DNA of 64,000 nucleotides from Patescibacteria group bacterium (GCA_023263945.1 JALQTW010000001.1:53741-117740), one strand, 5' to 3'; counted from the first letter of the stretch, positions 28,299 to 36,584 are shown. Translations and numbers: made by a program. Notes: generated from the letters alone by a model not told the origin.

Positions 28299-28736
28299 TC
28301 ATACATAATCATCTATTTGCCATATTTCATGTTTTGATGCGGACGACCACCGATAATTTTCTGCGATTTTTACAAGCCCTGCCTTCACAGGATTATTATG
28401 AACATAGTTCATCGTCTGGAATATGTTATCTACGATTTGTAAATCGAAACGACTTTGCCAGATACTTCCTTTTTCGAGTTCAAAAGCGAGCCCCGATTTG
28501 TAGACACGCATAATTGTTGAGATTTTTGTCGGGGCTATCGGATGCACAACAAAATGACAGTGATCGGGCATGATCACGAATGCATGCAACAAGAAAGGAT
28601 GGAGTGCTCTCACACGATATAATTGATCGATCGCCTCCTTCGCACACCGATCTTCTGAAAAGATAGGCATACGATTTCGTGTCACGCTTGTTATCAGCAT
28701 CGTGCAATCTGTCTGACGAGGATGTCGTTGTGTCAT
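28299..28736 (-). CDS. REP-associated tyrosine transposase (RAYT, Y1/IS200-like)
   Basis: A 145-residue single-strand HUH transposase. The metal-binding His-x-His is in MPDHCHFVV, and the region of the catalytic tyrosine is MNYVHNNPVKAGLV, followed by YRWSSA, all hallmarks of RAYT/TnpA-REP proteins. The N-terminus CTMLITSVTRNRMPIF matches the usual Y1 start. RAYTs are thought to move REP sequences. Here the gene is flanked by two inverted REP-like palindromes, so it looks like a complete REP-RAYT unit and seems intact. Confidence 0.9.
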   Translation of the reverse strand: MTQRHPRQTDCTMLITSVTRNRMPIFSEDRCAKEAIDQLYRVRALHPFLLHAFVIMPDHCHFVVHPIAPTKISTIMRVYKSGLAFELEKGSIWQSRFDLQIVDNIFQTMNYVHNNPVKAGLVKIAENYRWSSASKHEIWQIDDYV

Positions 28737-28757
28737 TTTGGAATAGTAAATCGGGAC

Positions 28758-28781
28758 CTCGCGGGCGGGAACACCCGCTCT
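28758..28781. repeat. REP palindrome beside RAYT (5' side)
   Basis: CTCGCGGGCGGGAACACCCG; its reverse complement aligns with the 3'-side REP (GCGGG-[CT]-GTTCC-GCCCGCG) with one extra base in the loop. It is 22 nt upstream of the RAYT start and inverted relative to the other copy. Confidence 0.65.
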
Positions 28782-28868
28782 GGTTCAAATGATGGTCTAA
28801 TAACAAAAAATCCCTGTACTGAAGATTAGGATGTGTATCTGATATCCATTTTCCGCTACCCTATCGCC

Positions 28869-30170
28869 ATGATCGACTTAGAAGATCTCCGAAAACGGCC
28901 AAAGATGTACCAAGATGCCGCCGATAAAAAGAACATCATCATCAAGATCGGTGAATTTTTGAAACTGGATGATCTGCGTCGTGAGTTGATCGTATTTGTA
29001 GAAGATATGCGGGCGAAGAAAAATTCCGTAAGCAAGAAGATTCCAACCATGAAAGGAGAAGAGAAGGAAATCGCGCTGAAAGAGATGAAAGAGCTTTCCG
29101 CAACGCTCAAAGAAAAAGAAGATGCCCTCACAAAGGCCGAAGACAGCTGGAAATTGATGCAACTTCGTCTTCCAACCATTCCACTGGATACAGTTCCAGT
29201 AGGGAAAAGCGATGCTGATAATAAGGAAGTACGAAAAGTGGGGGAAATCCGCGATTTTGGATTCCATCCCAAAGATCATGTGACACTTGGGGAGGAGTTG
29301 GATCTCTTTGATATTCCTCGCGGCGTGAAATTAGGTGGTTCTCGCAGTTATTTCTTGAAAGGAGATGGTGCGCGTCTCCATAGAGCTATTCTTGCATACA
29401 CGGCAGACCATCTTGTCAAGAAAGGATGGATCCTTTTCGATCCTCCGCTCATGGTGGAACGAAAGTTTTTGATGGGCTCTGGGTTTTTGCCAGGGGCGGA
29501 AGAGCAGATTTACGCTGTAGGAGTGCAAAAGGAAGAGGGCGCCACATTGGAAGATGATGGCCTCTCTCTCATTGGAACATCGGAAGTATCGGTGATGGGG
29601 TACCACAGTGATGAAGTGCTGGAAGCAAAGGATCTGCCAAAAAAATACTGCGGGCTTTCCAGTTGTTTTCGTCGTGAAGCGGGGACGTATGGAAAAGATA
29701 CAAAAGGACTGTATCGGATTCATCAATTTGAAAAAGTGGAGCAGGTGGTGCTGTGTGAAGCGAACATTGATCATGCTCTTTCTCTCTTCGAAGAAATTCG
29801 CACGAATGCAGAGGAGATTCTCCAGGCGTTGGAGCTTCCGTACAGAATCATGGATGTCTGCACGGGCGATATGGGGCAAGGCAAGGTGTTCATGCAAGAT
29901 ATTGAAACATGGATGCCCAGCCGCGAAGGCTACGGCGAAACACACAGCTGCTCCTACCTTGGAGACTTCCAGACACGACGTCTGAATATCAAGTATATCG
30001 ATGCGGAAGGCAACCGTCGCTTCGCGCACTCGCTCAATAACACTTGCATTGCCTCTCCGCGCATTTTGATCCCCATTCTGGAGCTCTATCAAAATAGAGA
30101 TGGTACGGTAACGGTGCCAGAGGTGTTACGACCGTATATGAATGGAATGAGTGTTATTACGAAGAGATAA
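28869..30170 (+). CDS. serS: Seryl-tRNA synthetase
   Basis: A class II aminoacyl-tRNA synthetase of 433 residues. The N-terminal coiled-coil arm that binds tRNA-Ser spans about residues 25-100 (rich in KKIPTMKGEEKEIALKEMKE). The catalytic core follows with motif 2 LSSCFRREAGTYGKDTKGLYRIHQF (split) and motif 3 NNTCIASPRILIPILELYQ. The ATG at 28869 begins MIDLEDLRKRP, typical of SerRS. The gene has no partner in a clear operon; heptad element 4 follows its stop. Confidence 0.97.
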   Translation: MIDLEDLRKRPKMYQDAADKKNIIIKIGEFLKLDDLRRELIVFVEDMRAKKNSVSKKIPTMKGEEKEIALKEMKELSATLKEKEDALTKAEDSWKLMQLRLPTIPLDTVPVGKSDADNKEVRKVGEIRDFGFHPKDHVTLGEELDLFDIPRGVKLGGSRSYFLKGDGARLHRAILAYTADHLVKKGWILFDPPLMVERKFLMGSGFLPGAEEQIYAVGVQKEEGATLEDDGLSLIGTSEVSVMGYHSDEVLEAKDLPKKYCGLSSCFRREAGTYGKDTKGLYRIHQFEKVEQVVLCEANIDHALSLFEEIRTNAEEILQALELPYRIMDVCTGDMGQGKVFMQDIETWMPSREGYGETHSCSYLGDFQTRRLNIKYIDAEGNRRFAHSLNNTCIASPRILIPILELYQNRDGTVTVPEVLRPYMNGMSVITKR

Positions 30171-30171
30171 G

Positions 30172-30235
30172 CTACGAGACACGAGCTATGAGTTTCGAGA
30201 TTTTTTCTCGTGCCTCGTGCCTCGAAACTCGTAAC
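30172..30235. repeat. Heptad-repeat hairpin element 4 (unit NNNCGAG)
   Basis: The left arm reads CTACGAG, ACACGAG, CTATGAG, TTTCGAG. After a T-run the right arm on the other strand reads TTACGAG, TTTCGAG, GCACGAG, GCACGAG. It lies between serS and the receiver-domain gene, 1 nt past the serS stop, and uses the same unit family as elements 5, 7 and 13 inside glycosyltransferase genes. Confidence 0.85.
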
Positions 30236-30257
30236 CGCACATGGTAGGCTTCTTCTT

Positions 30258-30644
30258 ATGAAGAGTTCTTTCCTCATCGCCGATGACTCCACAGGAAAAC
30301 GTGATTTTCTGCATTTTCTTGTAAAAAAAGAGATGCCGGGAGCCAACATCCTGCTCGCAACGACAACGGAGGAGTCGATCAATGTAATCGATGCACATCC
30401 CGATATTCAATTTGCCTTTATCGATTACGAAATTCCTCTAAAAAATGGCCCGTTCATCATCAAATATCTAAAAGGAAAAAATCCAAACGCACACATTGCG
30501 CTTGTTACCTCCGCCGATTCCGATGACTATCGCGAGAAGGCACAGTTGGCCGGTAGCGAGGCGTTTGTGTGCACATCGAATCATGAAGATCAAGTGCTGC
30601 GCGAACTCTCCGATCTTCTATTGCAGTGGCGACGTTCATTGTGA
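30258..30644 (+). CDS. Stand-alone receiver-domain protein
   Basis: A 128-residue CheY-like fold with no output domain. Acidic pocket residues are in LIADDST (about 6-12), the phospho-acceptor Asp in FIDYEIP, and the Thr/Ser switch in LVTSADS. The invariant Lys expected near the C-terminus (usual K-P pair) is replaced: the region reads EAFVCTSNHE. Such receivers may be weakly phosphorylated or work as pseudo-receivers. No histidine kinase is in the window. The ATG at 30258 starts MKSSFLIADDS. Confidence 0.82.
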   Translation: MKSSFLIADDSTGKRDFLHFLVKKEMPGANILLATTTEESINVIDAHPDIQFAFIDYEIPLKNGPFIIKYLKGKNPNAHIALVTSADSDDYREKAQLAGSEAFVCTSNHEDQVLRELSDLLLQWRRSL

Positions 30645-30819
30645 GTAAAGGACCATTGAAAATAACCAGAGCGGCTCTTTGTCGCAAAGTATCTTGCATG
30701 TGCCAAGGAAAACCAGAAATAAATTCTGCTATGAGCGTTTCTGCACTCTGGACACGATCAGCCTCCGCAAGCATTCTTCTGATGCGAGAGTCAAAGTCAT
30801 CATGATCGAAGGATTCCAT
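30505..30819 (-). CDS. Possible small hypothetical protein (antisense overlap)
   Basis: A 104-residue open frame whose first 55 residues (MESFDHDDFDSRIRRMLAEADR...) look coding and fill the otherwise empty 220 bp between the receiver gene and the GT4 gene. The last third overlaps the receiver gene on the other strand and reads like antisense sequence. It may be a genuine gene with a long convergent overlap, or chance. No family recognised. Confidence 0.3.
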   Translation of the reverse strand: MESFDHDDFDSRIRRMLAEADRVQSAETLIAEFISGFPWHMQDTLRQRAALVIFNGPLLTMNVATAIEDRRVRAALDLHDSMCTQTPRYRPTVPSRDSHRNRRR

Positions 30820-30864
30820 AAGTGGGGCAGTATCTCACATGCAGAGTAACGCTACAATAACCTC

Positions 30865-32034
30865 ATGAACATCCTCTTTACACGCTTCCCGCTTGAAAGT
30901 CGCTTTGGCGGTGCAGAAGTGCAGACACTGAGCCTCATGAAGGGACTTAAAGAGCGCGGGCATGACGTGGAGTTTTTGGGGAATTGTGAAACACTCTTGC
31001 GAGAAAGTACGAGTTACGAGGTACGAGTTACGAGACTCGATATTGGGAAACCACCTGTAACAAAATGGAATTCCATTTCTTTTTTATGGAGGAAATCGAC
31101 CATGAAGAAAAGGTTGATAAATACTCTCGAAGCTCGAAGCTCGAAGCTCGAAGCCATAGTCATGCTTTCCATGACCGAGAAGCTCCTCGTAACCGAAGAA
31201 CTCGCGAAACGGGGCCATCCTATCTTCTGGATTGAACATGACCGTATTGGCCGCTGGCTCCGTATGAATCCATGGCTTCCACAGTTGCGACGTATGAGCC
31301 AGTTTGCAACGATTGTTGTTGTGTCGGAATTGAGCAAGAAGATGTACATAGATCTCGGGTTCGATCCAACGCATATTGTCGTGATTCCAAATGGTATCGA
31401 TCAAGCGAGATTTCAAGGCACGCCTGCCCACCGAAGCCTTGGCGAAGGCGAGAGGCACGAGGCACGAGAAATTTTTCACTCGAAACTCGTAACTCGTAAC
31501 TCAAATCTTTTTCATGTAGGAGCTGTCACTCGCCTCACACCTGATAAAGGCGCCGATGTGCTCATCGATGCCGTGAGCGATCTTCCTGAGGTGAACCTCA
31601 CAACCATCGGAACAGGGCCAGAAGAAGGATTTCTCCGAAAAATTATTCTCGATAGAAATTTATCTGATCGTGTAATACTCATATCGCACGTTGACGATCT
31701 TGCTTCTTTCTATTCATCATTAGATGCCTTTGTATTGCCTTCTCGTGATCATGATCCCTTCGGACTTGTGGCAGCTGAAGCGATGAGCATGGGAATCCCG
31801 ACCATCGTGACAGATCAATGTGGGATCGCTGATTTCTTACGCGACGGAGAGGATGCATTGATTGTGAAGGCAGAGTCCATTTCAGCCCTACAGAAAGCCA
31901 TTTGTAAGCTACGTGATGATATAACATTACGATCGTGTATCGCAGAGAACGGAATGCACACAGTACGCGAAAAATTCAATGTCAACACAATGGTCTCTCG
32001 CTATGAAGCGCTTTTCCAGGCGCATGCAAAATGA
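30865..32034 (+). CDS. GT4-family glycosyltransferase with repeat insertions
   Basis: A 389-residue GT-B enzyme that probably extends a surface glycan or glycolipid from a nucleotide sugar. The N-terminal loop FGGAEVQTLSLMKGLKERGHDV, IPNGID, VTRLTPDKGADVLIDA and the C-terminal FVLPSRDHDPFGLVAAEAMSMG (EX7E motif) are typical of GT4. Three stretches are not family-like: residues about 48-59, 88-97 and 187-213. Each is the translation of a heptad-repeat element (31007-31040, 31126-31154) or of a REP plus heptad composite (31422-31502). The reading frame is kept throughout, and the largest insertion falls in the inter-domain region. Confidence 0.88.
   Translation: MNILFTRFPLESRFGGAEVQTLSLMKGLKERGHDVEFLGNCETLLRESTSYEVRVTRLDIGKPPVTKWNSISFLWRKSTMKKRLINTLEARSSKLEAIVMLSMTEKLLVTEELAKRGHPIFWIEHDRIGRWLRMNPWLPQLRRMSQFATIVVVSELSKKMYIDLGFDPTHIVVIPNGIDQARFQGTPAHRSLGEGERHEAREIFHSKLVTRNSNLFHVGAVTRLTPDKGADVLIDAVSDLPEVNLTTIGTGPEEGFLRKIILDRNLSDRVILISHVDDLASFYSSLDAFVLPSRDHDPFGLVAAEAMSMGIPTIVTDQCGIADFLRDGEDALIVKAESISALQKAICKLRDDITLRSCIAENGMHTVREKFNVNTMVSRYEALFQAHAK
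31007..31040. repeat. Heptad-repeat element 5 in GT4 gene (unit NTACGAG)
   Basis: GTACGAG, TTACGAG, GTACGAG, TTACGAG, then ACTCGA. A single arm, in frame inside the glycosyltransferase coding sequence, translated as STSYEVRVTRLD. Confidence 0.85.
31126..31154. repeat. Heptad-repeat element 6 in GT4 gene (unit AGCTCGA)
   Basis: Three exact AGCTCGA units preceded by CTCGA and followed by AGC. In frame, translated as EARSSKLEA. The unit contains the palindrome AGCT/TCGA, so both strands look alike. Confidence 0.8.
31422..31502. repeat. Composite REP plus heptad hairpin element 7 in GT4 gene
   Basis: A REP-like palindrome (GCCTGCCCACCGAAGCC ... GGCGAAGGCGAG, 31422-31452) runs directly into heptad units GGCACGAG, GCACGAG, a T-run spacer, and an inverted array that reads GAGTTACGAGTTACGAGTTTCGAG on the minus strand. 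The 81 bp equals 27 codons, so the host frame is preserved. Confidence 0.85.
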
Positions 32035-32052
32035 CATGGTATACTCCGAGCA

Positions 32053-34434
32053 GTGAAACGAGCGCTTCTCCTCATTGTTCTTCTTTCGCTGTGTGTGTTC
32101 TTTAGCTTTCATGAGCAAGAGAATACAAAAATTATCAGATTTAATGATCCTCTTGATGCCATTAGTGTGGGATCTATTTCTGATGACATTGATTTACGAG
32201 TCAGTGCCTTTATTGATGGAACATGGACAACGCCAACATCCTTCGCATTGGAAAATGAACAGGATCCTGGCCTGCATGAGTCCAATCTCATCATGTTCCC
32301 AAAGAAAACAAGAAAAATCCGGTTTGAAGGAAAGACAAAAAATTATGCCGTGCATCCTATTCGCATTGGCACTGAGCCCGTCCACTACGAAACCGCCGCA
32401 CGTAGTTCTGTTGGAACACCAAAGATCCTCAAGCGCAATGAATGGGGGGCAGATGATTCCTATTTATTCGCAGGAACCACAAGCCAGCATTCCAGTATTG
32501 ATACACAGGGTCAGGTAAACGAAACCGCAACAGGTCCTGTCTCTCAAAGAATTTCCGACTGCGAAGAAGCACAGAAAAAATATCCACAGGAATTCAAAGC
32601 ACAGACCACTATTTCTAGCAAAGACGGCAAAGTGTATCGCTGGCCTCTTCAATATAGTAAAGATATCAAATTCCTTGTGGTTCACCACACCGCTATTGCA
32701 AATGGTGATGGGAGAAGTGGTGCAGAACGCATGCGTGCGCTCTACAGTTATCATGCAAATAACAAGGGATGGGGAGATATTGGATATCATTACGTAATTG
32801 ATGACACAGGACAGATTTTTGAAGGGAAAGCTGGAGGAAAATATGTGGTAGGGGGGCACGCCTATTGCAATAATCTTGGCACCATTGGCGTTGCGCTCAT
32901 GGGAAATTTCGATACGCAAGAACCCACACAAGAGCAGTTGAAAGCACTCCAATGGCTCCTTGCTGATGTGGGCGATATCTACGGTATCGATCCAGCTCGC
33001 GCAGTGACGTTCCATGGCGAGCGCTTTCAATCTCCCATTGTGGGGCACAGAGATTTGCTTTCGACCGATTGCCCCGGGTACTACGTCTTTGGTTCGCTCG
33101 ATCAAATTCGAAATCATGTGATCAGTGGAGATACATCAGCAACGGTGAAGCTACCCGATCCACCGCGTTCCTCCTCGTCACGAACGCGCGTGATTATAAA
33201 AGAGCCTCCCGCAACACCAGGACTGACCGTTGCAGGTTCGTTAGATCTCTCTAGTAATCCTCTCGGGAAACAGCGCATCACGCTTCATTACACAATTCCA
33301 TCGGAGGGGCTGCCCGCCCGTGGAAAAGTCGCAACTGTTTCCCGGTCTGATAATCGTATTGGTATCTGGCACGAATTTGGGGGAGAGCCACAGCGTGTCA
33401 CATCCGGTCTGATTCTTGGAAAGAAATTGAATGGCGGAACAACCATTTCCATTCCACTTCTCATTCAGGCTCCTGAAACCGAGGGAACATATCGATTCGA
33501 CGTAGGAACATACCGCTTCATGCTAACCGTTCGCGGACGACGTGCACGAACGACCATTCTCTCTTCATCATCCTCTTCCAGATCATCCGTTCGCTCTGTT
33601 TCTTCTTCCATTTCCTCACGATCTTCTTCAGCCGTTTCATCTCCTCGAACTCAGAGCTCCACGATTCGCATCAAACTTGCCTTTGCGGGAAGCAATCCTT
33701 CGTTAGTCCTTAGCGGAAAAAGGACTGGCATTACAAGAGATGGCTCTTCATGCAGCGTTGCACTTCCATCTCCTATGAAAGGGGCAGTTCTTCGCTTCTC
33801 GGAAGAAGAATTTGGAACCGTCGGCGTTTCCAATGGAACAGAAACCCGAACGTATCATGGCACGGTTGAGTGTCGCATCATCGATGGATCTATCGTGCTC
33901 ATCAATGAGCTGCATCTGGATGACTACATGGAAGGAGTGGCTGAGGAACCGGACACCGAACCGTATGAAAAGCAGCGTGCATTCGCAATTGCCGCACGGA
34001 CATACGCACTCTTTTACATCCAAGCGACGGGTTCGAACCGTAAATTCCCAAATCTCCCCTACGATGGGTCCGATGACCCCGCCATCTTCCAACTCTATAA
34101 GGGAATAGAATATGCGCGAAAGCATCCTCACTGGATACAAGCTGTTCATTCAACGCAGAATCAGGTCCTCATGAAGAACAACACTGTCATCAAGCCGCCC
34201 TATTTCTCCAGTGACGATGGTCGCACGCGAACTCCCGCAGAAGCAGGTTGGAAAACATTCCCTTTTGCAGAGATCTTCACATCAAAGCCCGATCCTTGGT
34301 GCAATGGCATGACACTCCGTGGTCATGGCGTTGGTATGTCCGGCTGTGGCGCAGAGGGACAAGCAAACGAAGGAAAAACGGGGGAGGAGATTCTGAAGTA
34401 TTATTATCCGGGGACAGAATTACAATTCCTGTAA
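32053..34434 (+). CDS. PGRP amidase and SpoIID-like bifunctional murein hydrolase
   Basis: A 793-residue exported protein starting at GTG. After a signal segment (ALLLIVLLSLCVFFSF) comes a unique region, then an N-acetylmuramoyl-L-alanine amidase/PGRP domain (about 120-355) with NEWGAD, VVHHTA (H211, H212), GDIGYHYVID, and GHRDLLSTDCPG (H332, C340 as zinc ligands). A Ser/Arg-rich linker (about 507-540) leads to a SpoIID/LytB-type domain (about 545-793) with the catalytic Glu in GVAEEPDTEPYEKQRAFAIA and the GHGVGMSGCGAEGQA motif. In Bacillus SpoIID cleaves denuded glycan made by a separate amidase; here both activities appear to be on one chain. Confidence 0.87.
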   Translation: MKRALLLIVLLSLCVFFSFHEQENTKIIRFNDPLDAISVGSISDDIDLRVSAFIDGTWTTPTSFALENEQDPGLHESNLIMFPKKTRKIRFEGKTKNYAVHPIRIGTEPVHYETAARSSVGTPKILKRNEWGADDSYLFAGTTSQHSSIDTQGQVNETATGPVSQRISDCEEAQKKYPQEFKAQTTISSKDGKVYRWPLQYSKDIKFLVVHHTAIANGDGRSGAERMRALYSYHANNKGWGDIGYHYVIDDTGQIFEGKAGGKYVVGGHAYCNNLGTIGVALMGNFDTQEPTQEQLKALQWLLADVGDIYGIDPARAVTFHGERFQSPIVGHRDLLSTDCPGYYVFGSLDQIRNHVISGDTSATVKLPDPPRSSSSRTRVIIKEPPATPGLTVAGSLDLSSNPLGKQRITLHYTIPSEGLPARGKVATVSRSDNRIGIWHEFGGEPQRVTSGLILGKKLNGGTTISIPLLIQAPETEGTYRFDVGTYRFMLTVRGRRARTTILSSSSSSRSSVRSVSSSISSRSSSAVSSPRTQSSTIRIKLAFAGSNPSLVLSGKRTGITRDGSSCSVALPSPMKGAVLRFSEEEFGTVGVSNGTETRTYHGTVECRIIDGSIVLINELHLDDYMEGVAEEPDTEPYEKQRAFAIAARTYALFYIQATGSNRKFPNLPYDGSDDPAIFQLYKGIEYARKHPHWIQAVHSTQNQVLMKNNTVIKPPYFSSDDGRTRTPAEAGWKTFPFAEIFTSKPDPWCNGMTLRGHGVGMSGCGAEGQANEGKTGEEILKYYYPGTELQFL

Positions 34435-34818
34435 TACTTCGTCTGCATAAGGGATTCCCGTGAAAGCTTTTTTTATTTCTGCTTTCTCTTCTTGAGTTGC
34501 ATAAGAAAATATCGTTAAAAAATTTCTACGTAAGCCGTCTTTAATGGTAGCAACTGCATTAGGTCTGCCATTCATAAGAGCGACTACTTCTTGTAGGATT
34601 ACGGCAATATTAATATGCACCAATCCGCCAATTGTATGCTTCTCCCCAACTGCCCTTACTACAGCACAAGCCCTCTCTAATGCCGTTGGCCTGTAGGAAT
34701 AATCTGGTGTTGGCGCCTTTGTTACAGGTTTTATATATACTTGATGTCCTTGTTGATCGACTGCATCAAAGGGAATTTGCCCCTGTGTTGGGCCGATGAT
34801 TCCGCCTCGCTTTGCCAT
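34420..34818 (-). CDS. Hypothetical protein
   Basis: A 132-residue, mostly helical, cytoplasmic-looking protein (MAKRGGIIGPTQGQIPFDAV ...). The ATG at 34818 has AAGGA 9 nt upstream, one of the clearer Shine-Dalgarno sites in the window. I recognise no family. It overlaps by 15 nt the end of the convergent amidase/SpoIID gene and lies 52 nt downstream of another unknown gene on the same strand, with which it may form an operon. Confidence 0.6.
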   Translation of the reverse strand: MAKRGGIIGPTQGQIPFDAVDQQGHQVYIKPVTKAPTPDYSYRPTALERACAVVRAVGEKHTIGGLVHINIAVILQEVVALMNGRPNAVATIKDGLRRNFLTIFSYATQEEKAEIKKAFTGIPYADEVLQEL

Positions 34819-34870
34819 TGAATGTATCCTTTCAATCTCTCTTAAAAATGTCAATGGCATCAAGCGGAGC

Positions 34871-35293
34871 TTAGCTTATTGCTGTTTGCTCCATTGTGGT
34901 ACCAATGATCTGGTTGCGAATAGGCGCACTGACATTTCCTATTGCTCGCTCCTCTCTTGCGAGGTGCTCCCTCGCTGAATCTTCTACTGCTGCCAATGCC
35001 CGAAGAGCATCCATGCGAAATGAGTACGATTGGTCATAAGCGAAGTGTCTGAGTGTTTCGAGTGCTGGCACTCGAAGAAGAGGGTCTCCAACCATTTTTG
35101 CCAACAAGGGAAAACTCTTTGGGAAAGGGAGTTCTCTCATTCTGCCTTCAATATGTTTGAGTGTTGATGCGCCCGTAAGACCACCAAGAAAATGTGGGTT
35201 TATATTGTTTTCTGTTAGGAATGCTAAAGATGACTGTAAATTTGGATGTATCTCGCCTATTTCTACAGTGGAAACTTTTTGTACTTCTACCAT
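34871..35293 (-). CDS. Hypothetical HEAT-like helical protein
   Basis: A 140-residue protein. The middle part (LLAKMVGDPLLRVPALETLR, then RMDALRALAAVEDSAREHLA) has the paired-helix look of HEAT/armadillo repeats, with VPALETL and MDALRAL as successive repeat-like segments. No catalytic motif is seen. The ATG at 35293 is preferred over one 36 nt upstream. It lies 32 nt downstream of metK on the same strand and could be cotranscribed with it under SAM riboswitch control. Confidence 0.6.
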   Translation of the reverse strand: MVEVQKVSTVEIGEIHPNLQSSLAFLTENNINPHFLGGLTGASTLKHIEGRMRELPFPKSFPLLAKMVGDPLLRVPALETLRHFAYDQSYSFRMDALRALAAVEDSAREHLAREERAIGNVSAPIRNQIIGTTMEQTAIS

Positions 35294-35325
35294 AAGAGGG
35301 GTTGGAAAGAAGTAAATTGGAACAA

Positions 35326-36483
35326 TCATCCTACCGCTTTCATAAGTGCGTCAAGGCGATCGCACTTTTCCCAGACTACATTCAAATCTTCTCTTCCCAT
35401 ATGCCCATAGGCAGCAACTTGCTTATATTGAGGCTTTAGAAGGTCCAGATCCTTAATGATAGCCGCGGGACGAAGATCGAACGTCTTTGTAATCGCCTCC
35501 TCCAGTTTTCGGTCAGAAACCTTTCCAGTGCCGAACGTTTGCACGAGAATGGAAACAGGTTCTGCAACGCCAATGGCATAGGCTATCTGCACTTCGCACT
35601 TCTTTGCGAGACCTGCTTTCACAACATGTTTTGCAACCCATCTGGCTGCATAGGCTGCAGAGCGGTCCACTTTTGATGGATCTTTCCCGGAGAACGCACC
35701 TCCACCATGACGGGAATACCCGCCGTACGTATCCACAATGATCTTACGACCCGTAAGCCCACAGTCTCCTGGAGGGCCACCAATCACAAAGCGCCCAGTC
35801 GGATTGATGTGATAAATAGTGTGATCGTCCAAATACTGTCCACAAATAGGTTCAATAACGTGTTTTTTAACATCGCTGCAAATCTGTTCGTACGAAACAT
35901 GATCCGCGTGCTGCGTAGAGATGACAACCGTGTGGACACGTTGCGGTGTGCCGTCATCATTGTATTCAATTGTCACCTGGCTCTTTCCATCAGGACGAAG
36001 ATAGTCGACCACTTTCTTTTTACGAACTTCAGCAAGCTTGCGCGTAAGTTTGTGCGCAAGGGAAATGGGGAGCGGCATCAGCTCGGGCGTTTCGTCACAT
36101 GCAAAGCCGAACATAAGTCCCTGGTCACCGGCTCCTTGTTCTGTATGCAAGCCCGTTCCTTCGTCTACGCCTTGAGCAATATCTGCACTCTGTTCCCCTA
36201 CTGTCACAATCACGGCGCAGGCTTTGTGATCGAACCCGTAGATTCCATCGTCGTATCCAATATCTCGAATTGTTTCACGAGCAATATCGGCAATATCGAT
36301 GTAACTATCGGTACGAATTTCTCCTGCCACCATCACAAGACCGGTCGTTGCAAGACATTCACATGCAACGTGCGCGGTTGGATCTTGGCGCAGTGCATCA
36401 TCTAAGATGGCATCACTGATCTGATCACAGATTTTATCGGGATGACCTTCGGTGACGGACTCGGATGTAAACAGGTAAGACAT
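35326..36483 (-). CDS. metK: S-adenosylmethionine synthetase
   Basis: Makes SAM from methionine and ATP. The 385-residue product has the family start [25 protein letters not shown] (split), [18 protein letters not shown], the P-loop-like [22 protein letters not shown] and [13 protein letters not shown]. The longer frame adds 42 residues that are merely the translation of the upstream heptad repeats, so the ATG at 36483 is taken. A SAM-I-type riboswitch with a terminator lies in its leader, giving feedback control by its product. Confidence 0.96.
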   Translation of the reverse strand: MSYLFTSESVTEGHPDKICDQISDAILDDALRQDPTAHVACECLATTGLVMVAGEIRTDSYIDIADIARETIRDIGYDDGIYGFDHKACAVIVTVGEQSADIAQGVDEGTGLHTEQGAGDQGLMFGFACDETPELMPLPISLAHKLTRKLAEVRKKKVVDYLRPDGKSQVTIEYNDDGTPQRVHTVVISTQHADHVSYEQICSDVKKHVIEPICGQYLDDHTIYHINPTGRFVIGGPPGDCGLTGRKIIVDTYGGYSRHGGGAFSGKDPSKVDRSAAYAARWVAKHVVKAGLAKKCEVQIAYAIGVAEPVSILVQTFGTGKVSDRKLEEAITKTFDLRPAAIIKDLDLLKPQYKQVAAYGHMGREDLNVVWEKCDRLDALMKAVG

Positions 36484-36489
36484 AGAGAA

Positions 36490-36531
36490 GTGGATAGTGG
36501 ATAGTGGATAGTGGATAGTAGTTAGTAGGCA
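36490..36531. repeat. Heptad-repeat element 8 (unit GTGGATA) in metK leader
   Basis: Four exact GTGGATA units then GTAGTTA and GTAGGCA, all on the plus strand and with no inverted arm. It occupies the leader between the riboswitch terminator and the metK ATG, starting 7 nt from the ATG. Confidence 0.85.
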
Positions 36532-36539
36532 GCACACAA

Positions 36540-36567
36540 AGAGAAAGACTCTTTCGCGGGAAGAGTT
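36540..36567 (-). terminator. Riboswitch expression-platform terminator of metK
   Basis: On the minus strand ACTCTT (36566-36561) pairs with AAGAGT (36553-36548) around CCCGCGA, followed by CTTTCTCTTTG. It lies between the SAM aptamer and metK, as expected for an attenuating riboswitch. The stem is modest. Confidence 0.55.
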
Positions 36568-36584
36568 CGATGTAATGTATCTCT

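Noticed and set aside
30172..31502. Could the clustered short repeats be a CRISPR array?
   Set aside because: Units are 7 bp, contiguous and partly inside coding sequence, with no unique spacers and no cas genes nearby.
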